Origin: Phallus indusiatus
Taxonomy: Eukaryota; Basidiomycota; Agaricomycetes; Phallales; Phallaceae
DNA length: 64,000 nt
Assembly (NCBI GenBank): GCA_027605045.1
Contig: JAQFWX010000005.1
Coordinates: 186,001-250,000 of the forward strand
Direction of reading: 5' to 3'
In this document: in pieces, positions 22,287-37,600 of the stretch
Position numbering within the stretch: position 1 is the first letter of the stretch
Layout: each line of letters begins with the position of its first letter
Notes under the pieces: generated by a model
Told to the model about the DNA's origin: nothing
Seen by the model: the letters and a program-made list of their open reading frames with translations, nothing else
The model's database searches: none
Made by a program: the position numbers and the translations under genes

Positions 22287-24472
22287 TTATTCGCTGGCAT
22301 CTTCAGTGTCACTATCGTCCGGCGGCAATGTCATCATGTCATTCAGACTGAAGACGGAAGTTTAAGGGGACCATCAATAATTAATCTGAGATCAGTGTCA
22401 AATTTGACAAAAATAGAAAATTTACCAATGTACAAGGGGTCGCATCACTTTGACAACTTTACAAACTTGCTCCATAAAATCTGGAGCAAGAACCTCCGAA
22501 TCAAGGAAACTGAAAGACCGGAAAAATAGCCAGGGTTTTATGTCAAACAAATGGGTTAAAAGAACAAAAACAGGCAGTAGCTTCTTACCGATGGATAACC
22601 GCGACTGAACGCAATTTTAATAGATCAATATCTCTGGTTAATCAAATTAGACGAGCGATCTTTGATGAATGAAAGGAACAACCACCAACTTGTGATCCTT
22701 GGGGACTCCTTTAGGAGCTGTCTTTAATTCGTCTTCGGCGCCGAATATATTCTGACGTTCTCTATTCGGATGAGGTGTAGGCTTCCCGAAAAACTTCACA
22801 AATTCAGGATTCGAGATGATCTTCCGAAGACGGGTCGAGTTACGCTTAATATGAGAGCTGGCAGGTGTGAAGTAAAATTATCAGCTTTTTTTTTCGAATT
22901 TTTTCTACGACGCGTTCCACTTTGTTTCACCGAGAACCCCGAAACGCGATAAGAACTTACCGCATAGTTGCCAACTCATTTTTCCCAGGTTGCCAAGCAC
23001 CCGCGGCGACGATACTTCTTCCGTTCGGAATAACTATTTAGTCAAACGCCAAGTTATTAGCCGTCACGGTCCTTAATTGACGTTGATAAAAAGGAACAAC
23101 AAACCAGCGCTGTGTCACATTTTATATCAGTCAGGGCACGTTGACTTAAAAAAAGCAACCAGACAGAAAAGAAAAACATACATATGGTCTTAGCGACAGG
23201 AAATAAGAAGAAGAAGCCATGTCAATGCACATCAAAGCATCAATTTTGCAATTTCAAATTGGTTCAAAGAGAAGATTGAAGCACGTATGGATCCTGTCAG
23301 ACTTGTTATCTCAATTTATGAGACGGAAGGCTTACAATGTGCAAAAATGCCTTTTCGTCCAGTGCGTGAGAATGAGACGCTAAAGCCTTGCTTATACGGA
23401 GTTTTGTCATTACTGAAGCGTATCTTGAAAATAGAAAAAAACGCCGTGAAAAAGCGACAAATGAACAAAACTATTCACTGCTAAAAATGATACAAGTAGA
23501 AGTCTTACATCTCGATAGATCCGGTGGATAACGTCTCGAGGGGGTAATTCGGGAATTTGATCGTCAATTTCTATCAACAAAGGGGTGAATGTCTCAATCC
23601 AGGCAATCCACTCCTTCAAAGACGTAGCAAGGTCTTTCAGTACAAAAACAATAAATCAGAAATTAAATGGAAGAAACCTTTTCCGCAAGCCTATAGACGG
23701 GTTCTGGGCGTAATAATTAATGTGAATAAATTGACGGCGCAAGGTGATACAAACCGTGTAACTTGAACCTAGACAAGGATACACGCGCGCGCGCAACATT
23801 AAAGAACATCCTTAGATGACCGGAGTGGCATGAGAAAAGCAAAATAAACCAACCATTCACGATCATTACATTCAGGCTTTGCTAAGTTCTTGAGGAAATT
23901 AACCGTGTTTTGTGAAATCTGACCCGGAGGAACTACGGATAAAAGGGAAGAAAAAATAGCTTAGATCCTCTCATAATTCATTTCAAAAAAAAAGAAAAGC
24001 AGGGGCCGCGGGAATGTAGATTAATTCCTCGTGTTTTTTTGATAAAAAAGTATTACGAACCTCTTCCTTCGGTTGGAGCCTGAACGACATTTCCAACGAT
24101 TGTCAATCCTTCATCGCCACTCTCAGCATCACAGAATTCGTTTTCCTCGCCGGACTGCCAGGACTGGTCCTCCGGACTTGGCTTCTTCCGTTTTTTGGAA
24201 GGGGATTTCCGTTTCACAGCGGCACGAACTCTTTTCCGTTTCTTAGAGGAACTCGCTCCCTCGTCCGACTCATCGTCTAGCGCGTCGCTGTCAAGTTCCA
24301 CTGCTTCTTCTTCCGAGTCCGATGGCACGTCCACCTCTGACTCGAGATTTGACCTCTCCGATAGGCGGTCGTCGTCGTGATCAGTTTTCCGTTTATTTTT
24401 ACTACCACGTGAAGTCGCGTTTTTCTTGACTTTGGAGTTTTGAGTTTGTTTATTACGAGCTGCAGGAGCCAT
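22287..24472 (-). CDS. DUF2461 (TIGR02453-type) protein with charged N-terminal extension
   Basis: The first exon (24472-24061) encodes about 137 residues of low-complexity Lys/Arg- and Glu/Asp/Ser-rich sequence with nuclear-localisation-like KKRKR and KKRKKP runs. The DUF2461 domain follows in many short exons: VPPGQISQNTVNFLKNLAKP, DREWFKLHEPVYR, IDDQIPELPPRDVIHRIYRD, RFSNDKTPYK, GRSIVAAGAWQPGKNELATMR (given here only to mark order) and KDIDLLKLRSVAVIHRF, ending at TAA 22287. DREWFKLHE is assembled from a 14-nt exon at 23755-23768, followed by a 26-nt exon at 23678-23703. The join between the KGIFAH exon and the PNGRS exon (about 23030-23340) is unresolved and may hide one more microexon. 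Biochemical role of DUF2461 unknown. Confidence 0.85.
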
Positions 24473-24629
24473 GATTATGCACGAAAGTTTTTTGATGAGC
24501 TGAGGGAACTAAGGCACAGATGTCGCCACAGGCGTCTATATTAGATACACTTGTCCTTTCAATGACGTAATTGACTATTCATTCGTACATGCTGCAGATA
24601 ATCTCATATACACAAAAAAGTTTTTTTTG

Positions 24630-25986
24630 TTACTTTCCTCCTTCTTTGATATACTTCCCCAAATCTATTTTTTTCCCTTTACTGTTTAAACCAACTTCAA
24701 TAAAAGCAACGTCTTTTAACGTCTCCCAGGGATTTCCGATTTCAATAGTGCTTTCACCAAAAATGGCATAGGCCCAAAACTCAAGTTCACGTTGAATATC
24801 GTCTAATTCGAATTCAAGAACTTTTACCCCTTCTTTCTTCTTGTGAATCGTCACTTTCTTGAGCCCATCCGCCTGTCGATAGTCAATCCAGCCGAGGTCA
24901 CCAGTGATCGTGAAAGACGCGGCTTTACGAGAGTCGTCTGGTCCACCTTCCGATCGTTCAAAGAGGCCATGAGAGCCGTCACTTGAATGAACAAGAGCTG
25001 TCATGGTATCCACTGGATCCAGGTGTTCCAAGTTGAGGGAAACATAAGCAGAGAGGCTTTCAGGTTCAGAGGGTAAAACAATGCGCAGGACTGCGGCAGA
25101 ATGCTAAAACGTCAGGGGTTGCCGGTGAATGGCATTTCTTCTTAGGAAAAGATAGGAAGATAAGCTTACGACACCGCCATCAAGCTAAGCACATGAAAAA
25201 AATTAATTTAAGGATTAGGTTAGTGGAGAGGAAAAACCAACGAACCAGAAATCCGCCTTGGTACTGCATATATGGGCAAGGGTTAAATTAAATTTGAAAT
25301 GAAAGAGTTAGGTTTCTCCGAAATGAACGATTAAAGAATGAATGACTAACCTCCGGTACGGTTCTCCAGGGAGTATTATACCAAGGGCTGTCTTTGCTGA
25401 TAGAGCCAACCGCATTGAGATTCCACCATGCGACTTTGCCTATTTCACCAGACTTGATCAACTTGCCGAGTTCTCTATTGGCCGTCGAGGCTTCCTCATT
25501 CTCAGCAACCCGCCATATCAACTTCTCTTTATATTTTCCCTCATATTCCTTAATTAACGAGATTCCCTCAGCCACGGAGGGGGCGATAGGTTTCTCACTG
25601 AGGACGTGCTTGCCATGCTCCCAGGCGCGCTTGATAACATCCGGCTGCAATGTTATCGGTAAAGCGATCATGACAGCATCAATGTCGGGGCTTGATAGGA
25701 GTGCATTGAGATCGCCGTCTGGGCCACCTTGATCGTGATAGACTGGAAGAGGAGAAGATAGAGCCAAAACCTCCTTGGCTATTTCGGCGAAAGTAGAGGC
25801 GGATTTGAGGCTACGTGAATACACTCCCCGGAGAGAAATTATCGATTGTATTTTAGCGAGAGTCGGAAGATATGCTTGAGAATTGTCAGATGGCACTTGA
25901 TTAAAATTGTAAATTGCTTTACCTTTGGTAGGAAACAATCCAGCACCGATCAGCGCGACCTTCAAGGGTCTGGAGGGCGATGGCAT
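24630..25986 (-). CDS. Gfo/Idh/MocA family NAD(P)-dependent oxidoreductase
   Basis: Exons (minus) are 25986-25923, 25874-25351, 25263-25246 (18 nt), 25184-25170 (15 nt) and 25103-24630, giving 364 residues. The Rossmann nucleotide-binding start is KVALIGAGLF, and the family signature SEKPIAPS supplies the conserved EKP lysine. The two microexons encode YQGGFL and LDGGV, the conserved substrate-loop region before HSAAVLR. The C-terminal half (GDLGWIDYR, ELEFWAYAIFG) is the alpha/beta dimerisation domain. The sugar or diol substrate cannot be told from sequence. It shares a 656-bp divergent promoter region with the GH1 gene; pairing with a glycosidase is compatible with sugar metabolism, but this is inference. 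Confidence 0.9.
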
Positions 25987-26642
25987 CCTGATGATGATGA
26001 TCGCTGAAATTGAGTGACTGTGAGTTCAGTGTGGTATATGCCAGTGATTTGTCAGCAAGGACCTTTTCCGTAACTCCGGAGGGAATTATAAGAGGGTTTT
26101 TTTTTCCACACAAATTTACAAAAATTTCTGGAATGAAAAGGGGTGGTAAATTATTGAGCACTACCGGTCCGTTAGCCAAGTTTGGGATAAAAATGTGATA
26201 ATTTCAGCGAGACTATTTCGAGCGCCCGTCCGTGGGTCCTGGCATGGGACCCGATTCGGAATATGTTACTGTCACTGGCAGAAGGCCACTTTGAGCGAAA
26301 ATTCGATGATAAATGTTTAAAATTAAATAAACCTTGATAATTTGGCTTGGAAGGGGTAGTGTTCTCATGCAAGAAGACGGGCCTGTGTAGACTGATAACC
26401 TAAAAACGGATGGAACGAGGCCCGTGCGGAACATCGTCGGCAAGTTTTCACACTTTTTTCCTGAAAACAGGAAAATGGCAAAATGGCCGCCTGCGCGGAG
26501 TAATCTCGGGATTATAAACTCCGACACCATCCTCTCGTCCTCCATTGACCATGATAACTTGCAAATATTCCCCGTCCTTTATATATTCCGCCTCCGGTCC
26601 CTCCACATCCTCCCCCGCACTCCCCGCATTTCCTATCCCACA
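25987..26642. promoter_or_regulatory. Divergent intergenic region, MocA-like oxidoreductase and GH1
   Basis: 656 bp between two divergent start codons. A TATATA-like run (26578-26584) lies about 60 bp before the GH1 start. No other element recognised. Confidence 0.4.
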
Positions 26643-30114
<3,472 letters not shown>

Positions 30115-30831
30115 GCGTGAAGTTCCGGAGAGGGTGGAAGTTGGGAGAGTGGATGGGAGACCACATGATTTGAGAGAGAAATATAAAGATAGGCTTCGGG
30201 AGAGAATATAGTTCTTTTTGGCTACAAACGCCTCCGACTTCCGATTTGTAACGGCGTCGATTTTCTTTCATTCTTTTCATTCTTTTCTTTTTCTCTCAAT
30301 CTTTCCCTATCCCCTCTTCTTATCCTGATTTTTTGATCGTTGGGAGAGAAGAGATGACATGTCCCAATGTGATCATGATCTATGACTTGTAGAATTTTTA
30401 GCTTATCGTTCTTCCCGTCTACGTTTCCCTTCCGCAATAACTATCAACCTCAATTTTTTCCTGTACATCTTTTTGAATATTTCATTCCCCTTCTCTTCTC
30501 TTCTCTTCTGTAATTATTATGGTGCTTGTGTAGTAGTTTTGTTGTATGTATACGTAAGGAGTATTATGCAATGAACTTAAAAAAACCTAACCTTGACTGA
30601 GTAAACGATCCATGGGGACCCATTGGAATTTGCTTCTTTTGGACTGACATTCCCACACAATTCACGTACCAACTCATTCACGACATTATCGAGGACAGTG
30701 TTTTCCTCTCGGTAGGAGGTGGAGAATTCAAAAACGAGAAATTCAAAAAAAAGATTACAAAAAGAAGAGGAAAATAATATTCTCTTTTCCCCTGTTTTTT
30801 TTTCTCTTCCTCGTCGCGCGCTATTTAGCGG
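30115..30831. other. Intergenic region
   Basis: Pyrimidine-rich sequence between GH1 and ERT1. No gene seen. Confidence 0.5.
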
Positions 30832-33592
30832 ATGGAACGCAGATTGCTCCCCGTTGCGTCTGTTCCACTTTCAGCTACCACCAGCGCATCTCCAATTATC
30901 TCACAATCCGTGTCGAACCCGATTATATCTAGCACAGCCACTTCTTTGCACAACTTGACTAGCGAGGAATCAGTCAGAAGAGACGACCCAAGCCAAGCTC
31001 AAGTTGCTGTAGCTTCTAGTGCTGGTGCTATGCAAAATCAAGGGGCCCAAGCTAAACGACGGGGCAAGAAGGAGGGCGATGGAGAAGGTGGTGGTGCTGA
31101 TGAAATCGAGGATCCTGCTGCTGCTGGAGCAGCGAAGAAGAAGACAAAACGCAGAAAGGTGGATCATGCATGTGTCTATTGCAGGTTAGTAGCAGCAGCA
31201 GCCTATTAACATCTTTTTTGTTTTGTTTTCAAACCCAACTTGTCCCGAAAAATTGATAATTGCACTCTTTTTTTCCCTCTTCTACATTTTATTATTGAAT
31301 AATCATTTTTCTCATCATTTTTTTTTCCTAGACGATCTCATATGACTTGTGATGCCGGACGGGTGAGTAAAACAACGAACAATCCTCATGTTATTGTTCT
31401 TTGCGCCTTGCGCATTCTTTATTTTTCTTAGTTGTGGTTTTATTGTCTTGATGTGGTACATTTGCTGACGCGGTTTCACCCGTAGCCTTGTCAGAGATGG
31501 TAAGATCCTGCGATATCATTCGATTAATCTTGTCTGACTTGAATAAAACCTTATTTTTTTTTCTGCTTTCCACAAAAGCATCAAACGTGAAATTGGTCAT
31601 TTATGTCACGATGAGGTCAAACCTTCCCAACGAGAAGTTCGGGAGCCTTCGGTTCCAACCAACAATGCATCAACTTCCTCCCTATCCCGTTCTAATCTGC
31701 AAGATCCTTATCCTATTCCAGGTGAGTTGATCCGACGTCACGTCTTAACTGCGTCGTCGTTTCTCTTCTAAACATCTTCTATTTAAATGCTCAATGATGT
31801 ACGTGTTTTTTTCCCCTTTTCCTTCTTTTCACAGCACCAGACAATAATAGCCAGTTACCATACAATATGCAAACCCTTACGGCGCCTCCAGACTCAACGC
31901 CGGGTTCCAATTGGCCTATAGTCACCCAAGCACCTTTTCCATATGGATCTCAAAATGCTGGGAACGAGTTTGCTGTATTAACGTGGGTACCCAGTTATGA
32001 AGTTTCTGCATCCGGGATTGACAGCTCCTGTTTTACGCAAGTGATTTCCTCCAATCATTGGATGATCGTTCCTTTTTTGGTGCGCCGCAAAATATTTTTC
32101 CACCACCACTGCCTCCGGATATTTCCCCACCATCGGCATCAATACCAACCCAGCTTCAACAGCAACCACAACAACAACAGCAGCCGCAACCGCAGCCGCC
32201 TTTACCTCAGCATCACCAGCAGCCCCCAACACATCACATCCCACCTCAACATCCTCAGCATCCTCCTCAACATCCTCCTCAACATACTCCTCAACATCCT
32301 CCTCAGCATCCTCCTCAAATTCCACAACAGCAACAGCATATACCGCAACACCAACATCAGCAACAACCTCAACCTCAACCCCAGCCTCCACAGCCCCAGT
32401 CACAGCACCCGCCACAACCTCCGGCATCGCCTATTCTTCCGGCTGCTACTAAAACAGAACAATTTCTGCTTACAGCTGCTGATCAGGAATCGGGCTCCCG
32501 TGATGAACGCTTGGCACGAGTAATACATAGCAAATATGAAGCCGGATTATTAAAACCTTATAATTACGTTAAGGGATACGCGAGGTTGTCTCGCTGGATG
32601 GACCGAAAGTTAGTTTAGTTTCTTTTGATTCGGAGTATATGATACAGGTGACGAACTAACGGTCACTTAGTGTATCACAAGACTCTAAGCAGCAGATATT
32701 AGCACCGTTATCAGTATTAAGACCCAAGTTCCGAGTAAGGGCTACTTTCTTTCTTCCACTTGCAAATGAGGTGACAATTCTTTGTAGAGTATAGCTCAAT
32801 CTTTAACCGATATGGTAATGTCGATATTCTTTGCATCTCATTTACGTATCTCATTAGGTTATACTAGGACCTTGTATTTATTGAGGAAGCTTTCGAGCGA
32901 CTTCTCTTGGATTATGACCGTGTATTCTCTGCTATGGGTATTCCAGCATGTCTGTGGCGACGTACTGGAGAGATATATAAAGGGAACCGAGAGTTTGCTG
33001 AACTTGTAGGCGTCGAGGGACGTATGCTACAAGACGTTAGTACCATTTCGTCTTCTAGCCTTTTGATTTTTTTCTCTAAGCTCAAACATTGCGTAATACA
33101 GGGCAAACTTTGTATTTATGAATTGATGGCAGAAGAGTCTGCCGTAAATTATTGGGAGGTATGATCGCTCTTTTCTTTCTTCAGTTCTTTCTGATGTATG
33201 TCCTCATGACCCAAAAAATGACTGATCCATACTCTAAATAGAAATATGGCCACGTAGCATTTGACACTGGTCAAAAGGCTGTCTTAACGTCATGTGTTCT
33301 GAGATACAAACCTAATCTGTCGTTGAGTCTGGGTGCGGGAGGATCCGGAGGTATGGGTCATCAGCTGAGAGCCCACTTTTGGGTATAAGAATTGATTGAA
33401 TGATTGATTTTTTCTTTTCTTTCTTTCTGTACAGCCTCGACGAACTCGAATTCGTACAATTATCCGGGCAACAAAAGGGGAAACCCGGAACTGGCTGAAC
33501 AAACTACCATTAATTGTTGCTTTTCGTTCACGATTCGACGAGATACCTGGGGAATTCCTAGTATGATAGTTGGCAACTTTATACGACATTGA
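30832..33592 (+). CDS. ERT1: Transcription activator of gluconeogenesis, ERT1/AcuK-like
   Basis: Zn(II)2Cys6 regulator of gluconeogenic genes and growth on non-fermentable carbon. The cluster is split over four exons: ACVYC-R, RSHMTCDAGR, PCQR (a 14-nt exon, 31486-31499) and CIKREIGHLC. Joined, these give the family-specific six-cysteine domain. NLS-like KKKTKRRK precedes it. Downstream are FAVLT-DFLQSLDDRSFFG, a Pro/Gln/His tract of about 100 residues (32140-32420), YVKGYARLSRWMDRN-VSQDSK, LAPLSVLRPKFR, a PAS-like region (DYDRVFSAMGIPACLWRRT) and the C-terminal CCFSFTIRRDTWGIPS, all in ERT1 order. Start ATG 30832, stop 33592. Confidence 0.93.
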
Positions 33593-34019
33593 TGATGTAT
33601 GGCGTTGAAAAACGCCCCTTTTTTATTTTTTCACGAAAAGCATTGACGCTTTACTTTATTTGTTTTGGATACACATACCCTTTGTGGTAACGATCTTATC
33701 CTTCGGTTGTAGTTTAGCGTTATAGTGCGCGTTCCAACTATTTATTTAGGATTGTGTTTTTACTGTTATTAATCGGACAGTTTTATCTGGGGGTGTCAAT
33801 GATATTATTATTCTGTAAAATGTCGGAAACAGTTGTATTGTTCTGAAAGGTCGAGATGATCCCACATTTGGACGTTTGTGTGAGAAAGAGGACGAGCTGC
33901 GCATTGTCTTTTTCGAGTGCTACAACTAAAAATACATATACTGTGTAGTAGGATATCACGTCCGAGGTATGGTTTAGTACAGATGAGATAGATAATCACG
34001 TCGGATGACCTTGACAGCA
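33593..34019. other. Intergenic region
   Basis: Convergent 3' regions of ERT1 and PP4. Nothing else seen. Confidence 0.5.
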
Positions 34020-35548
34020 TTACAAAAAGTATTCTGGTGGCGGTCGTTTGGCCGGGATGGAACGCACGCTCTGCATAACAAAAAAGGGCTAAATGAGATA
34101 CTGTTTCACCCGAGGCAAGTCTCCGCGTCTTACCAAAGGTGCATGTGAAAATACTTTGTACTCTTGCTGTAGTTGATCGTTCAGCTCCAATATAGAGGCG
34201 ACATTGCCGCACCTAACCAACGTAGTGCGTTCAGATCATGCTAAGATTGAAGGGAGGGAAAGGAAATGTCTTACCGATAACAATAATTTGGCGCACTCCA
34301 AACAGTAACAATCGTTTTGTCAAACATCATTTTAAACCCTTCCATTGCCAATTGATGCGCACGCGCGATCAAGTCAATGTCATTGTCATGCGCAAACTTT
34401 TTCGTAATATCCCCTCCGAAAAGGAATCCAGCGCCTCGGGGGGATATATTCCATCCTTCGATTTCTAAAGAGGTAAAGAAAGAGTAAGGGAAAAAGGGAA
34501 AGGAAGAGGAAGAGAAAAAGGTAAAAGAAAAAGGGATTTTGAAAGCAACGTGTTGAGATCATGTAGGATAGGACTGGATAGGATGAGACCGGGACCAACC
34601 ATCTGGATCTGACCATAGTAGGTCACACATCGCTCCGTCATGGGGAACTTCTTGTTTTCTATCTATGCCGCGTATCTAAATATAACGCCTTAGGATATGC
34701 AGCTGCTTATAAAAGGATATTTAATGTTTACCTGATCGATGGTTGTAAGTGAAGGACTGAGACCTCCATGTACGCAGAAGACACGACCGTCGATTATGGC
34801 ACCCAAAGCGAGATAGTCAAATACTTCACAGCAGTATCTCCATACGTTGGGTGAACCGTATTTTCTTTGACATTCGTCATAAAAGCCGTAAACTGCGCGC
34901 GTAGGATAAGAAGTAGGATCAAAAGTCAGCGCGTTGTGCCCCCACTCTCACTGCCAGCAAAGGCTTTGAGCTTTCTCTCTCACCTTGCGTAATTTGACGA
35001 GACTCGTGGTTGCCTCGTATTAAGGTGATGCGATCTGGATAGCGGACTTTATAGGCCAATAACAGTAGAAATGTTTCGACGCTGAAGTATCCTCGATCTA
35101 CGAAGTCGCCTGAAATGGGAGAATATCGATATATCAGTAAAGCAGAAATGAACACAGAGAAGCTGTAAAAAGACTGACCCATGAATAAATAATTCGTCGA
35201 AGGGCACATTCCACCAACTCTAAACAGCTCCAGCATATCGTAAAACTGACCATGAATATCACCGCATATCTTATAAAATAAGAACAGAGCTCAATTATTA
35301 AACGTCAGATACGAGAAGATAGTCTCATTTCACTTACAGTAACAGGAGAATACACATTCTGCACGTTTCCCTCCTCTATCAAAATTTCACGAGCTTTAAG
35401 GCATAGCTGTCTTACAGCGGCTTCGGATATGGGTTCACAGCGTAAAAGTTGCTCAATGTGTCTATATATCCAACACTTCGTTTGATTATTTGTTTTATTT
35501 TGAAAGGAGAGACATAGCTTGAATAACTGACCTATCTAGAAGACTCAT
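34020..35548 (-). CDS. PPH3: Serine/threonine protein phosphatase 4 catalytic subunit
   Basis: PP2A-family metallophosphatase of the PP4 type, with roles in DNA-damage recovery and centrosome/microtubule control. Minus-strand pieces in order are: [150 protein letters not shown] and a C-terminal RPPPEYFL. All metal-binding motifs (GDxHG, GDxVDRG, GNHE) are intact. The [17 protein letters not shown] stretch and GNVQ segment favour PP4 over PP6/Sit4. The C-terminal Tyr-Phe-Leu is the usual methylation tail. Introns are short; start ATG 35548. Confidence 0.92.
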
Positions 35549-35902
35549 GGTGGATGGCACTTGGAATTCGGGTTTTACGTAATGTGCGGTTATTTTTAGG
35601 CTTTGTGGCTCTGAACGTCAACAACGACGGCTCGTGTCAACTATACTGTACACGCAGCTAGAAAAACCAGGACTTGTGGCGATAGTAGTTCTATTGAAGA
35701 AATTTCATGGACAGAATGAAGAACGCGCTCAAAGTCGTAATATCACGCGCTGAGGTTGATCCACATCAACGACGAACACAATGGAAAAACACGTCGATTT
35801 TGTCATAATTTTCAACACGGTAGCCGGTATAAAAAGCACAAGACGAAAGCAAAATATCAAATACAATTACAGCGTATTCGCGAACGCTCCCTGGTGCAAA
35901 AA

Positions 35903-37175
35903 TTACACCATCAAGCGACTGACCATTTCCAAAAACTTGCCGGGGTCGTCCCAATAAAGCTATCAACCAAGGAGAATCCATTATTTTATTCTCAACGTTT
36001 ATCTGCAAAAGAAAGATCTCAAGACTTACGAAGTGGTTAATTCCTTGGAGGCAATTAGGCTCATATGCTCTGACCCAGCGTCCTTCCGGGTCCGCACGCA
36101 ATTCCTGCACCCATTTTTCTAATCTTCGTTGCGTGAAAAGCGTAGTCCAGGAGGTTTTATCCCCGTACAACGTACGAACGGGAACATCGGGCCATGCAAC
36201 AGGTAGATCCATAGTCTCAACTCCATTCTCAAGTTCAACACTAATACTACTCCGCCCAGTGAACACCCTCTCCAAAATCCCAAGATTCACATTCTGATCG
36301 ATCACAAAGTAAACAAGATCCGCGCGTAAAAGGGCTTTGTGATATATAATCTCTTTGTGCTCTTCCCGAGTGAATTGGGCGACTGTGGAAGGTTTATTTA
36401 AGGAGGGTTTGCTTTGACTCAAAAGGACTGCGTCGCCGGATAAAACTGCTTCCGCGGGGTGTTCGAAATATGAGGCGATCCAGTTGCAAAACCGGGCTAC
36501 CCGTTCTTCTCTTGGGATGGATTCATCTGTGAGAGGGTGGTATGCGTTTGGTGGAGGCGGGAATAAAACTGTTCCCTCTACAGCGTACAAGTGAGTATTC
36601 TTATATTCATATAAAGTCTTTCCGTGCTTACCATGTAAAATATAGCTCCTAAAATACGGTGCAAGTTTCTCAACAAGATCCGGAAACAACCCGCCAAATG
36701 CCAACACCGACATTCCCTGTAAATTCCCAAGCGACGTACCCGAAATCGAGAACCCTCCACCACCACCACCTTCATTTCGAGGCAACACCCATCCTCTCTC
36801 CACAAACTCATTAATAAACAACAAAATCTCCTCAACGCGTTTCACAAACGACCCTAACCGTTTCGCAGTCGACCCATGCACTATAGCTTTCACATCCTTA
36901 TCGTCGTCCAGCTCCGTCGAACCGGGATAGTCTCTTCGTATGATAGCGACGAATCGGATGTTGTATTGCGTTGATTTATGGAGTACACGTTTGAATACTG
37001 GAGCGTAGAATGAGCCGCCGTGGAGCATGAAGAGTGTTTTGTATGGTTCAGCTTTGGCGGCGTTTGTGGTTTCGTTTACATCGTTTCCATCTGTAGATGT
37101 GGATGTAGATGGAGGTCCGCTGTCGAAATAAGACAGTGAGACATTGGGTTTTACTTCAATAGCACCTTTGAGCAT
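35903..37175 (-). CDS. Alpha/beta-hydrolase fold protein
   Basis: Two exons (37175-36030 and 35959-35903) give 400 residues. TLFMLHGGSFYAPVF marks the oxyanion-hole HGG region. SISGTSLGNLQG holds the G-x-S-x-G nucleophile elbow. VPVRTLYGDKTSW fits the acid-residue loop, and LQGINHF supplies the catalytic His just before the intron. The last exon (LYWDDPGKFLEMVSRLMV) completes the fold. The Gly-rich run before the nucleophile (about residues 137-142) and the variable N-terminus are typical of a loose fungal family without known substrate. It is tail-to-head with acetyl-CoA synthetase on the same strand. Confidence 0.85.
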
Positions 37176-37600
37176 GGTGGTGTATTTGAGATGGGAAAGA
37201 AGGACGATTGCTTCTGTGTTTATTGAGCTACTCAGACTCGGTCAGCTGAACCCGGAAGCTAGAATTCTGTAACATAAATGTATTATTATTACTATCAAGC
37301 ACCTTCATTTTCTTTTTATCATTTTGTACAAATACAAAATTCAACAGTCAACAAAACCTCTACGCAATACCGTTTGTAAAAGAGAAAGGGAGAAAGAAAA
37401 AGGGAATAAAACGTCAGAAATTGAGCAAGACATGCAAATAAATGACGTTTAATCGTTACACATAGAAGAAGAAAAGAGTTAATAAACAAAAAAGGAATAC
37501 AAGAAAGAGGGAAAAAGTATTATGCACGGGATTAAAAGGCATAGAAATACGGAATTGAGTTTGAAATCCCAGTCGGTCGACGCGTGTTATAATAGCCAAT
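37176..37600. other. Intergenic region
   Basis: Between acetyl-CoA synthetase (3' side) and the hydrolase (5' side). A/purine-rich, nothing recognised. Confidence 0.5.

Noticed and set aside
23772..23800. CG-repeat run as a regulatory or Z-DNA element
   Set aside because: Short simple repeat within an intron of the DUF2461 gene; no further support.
31978..32427. 149-codon minus-strand frame opposite ERT1
   Set aside because: Val/Glu/Ala-rich artefact of the antisense of a CAx/CCx repeat.
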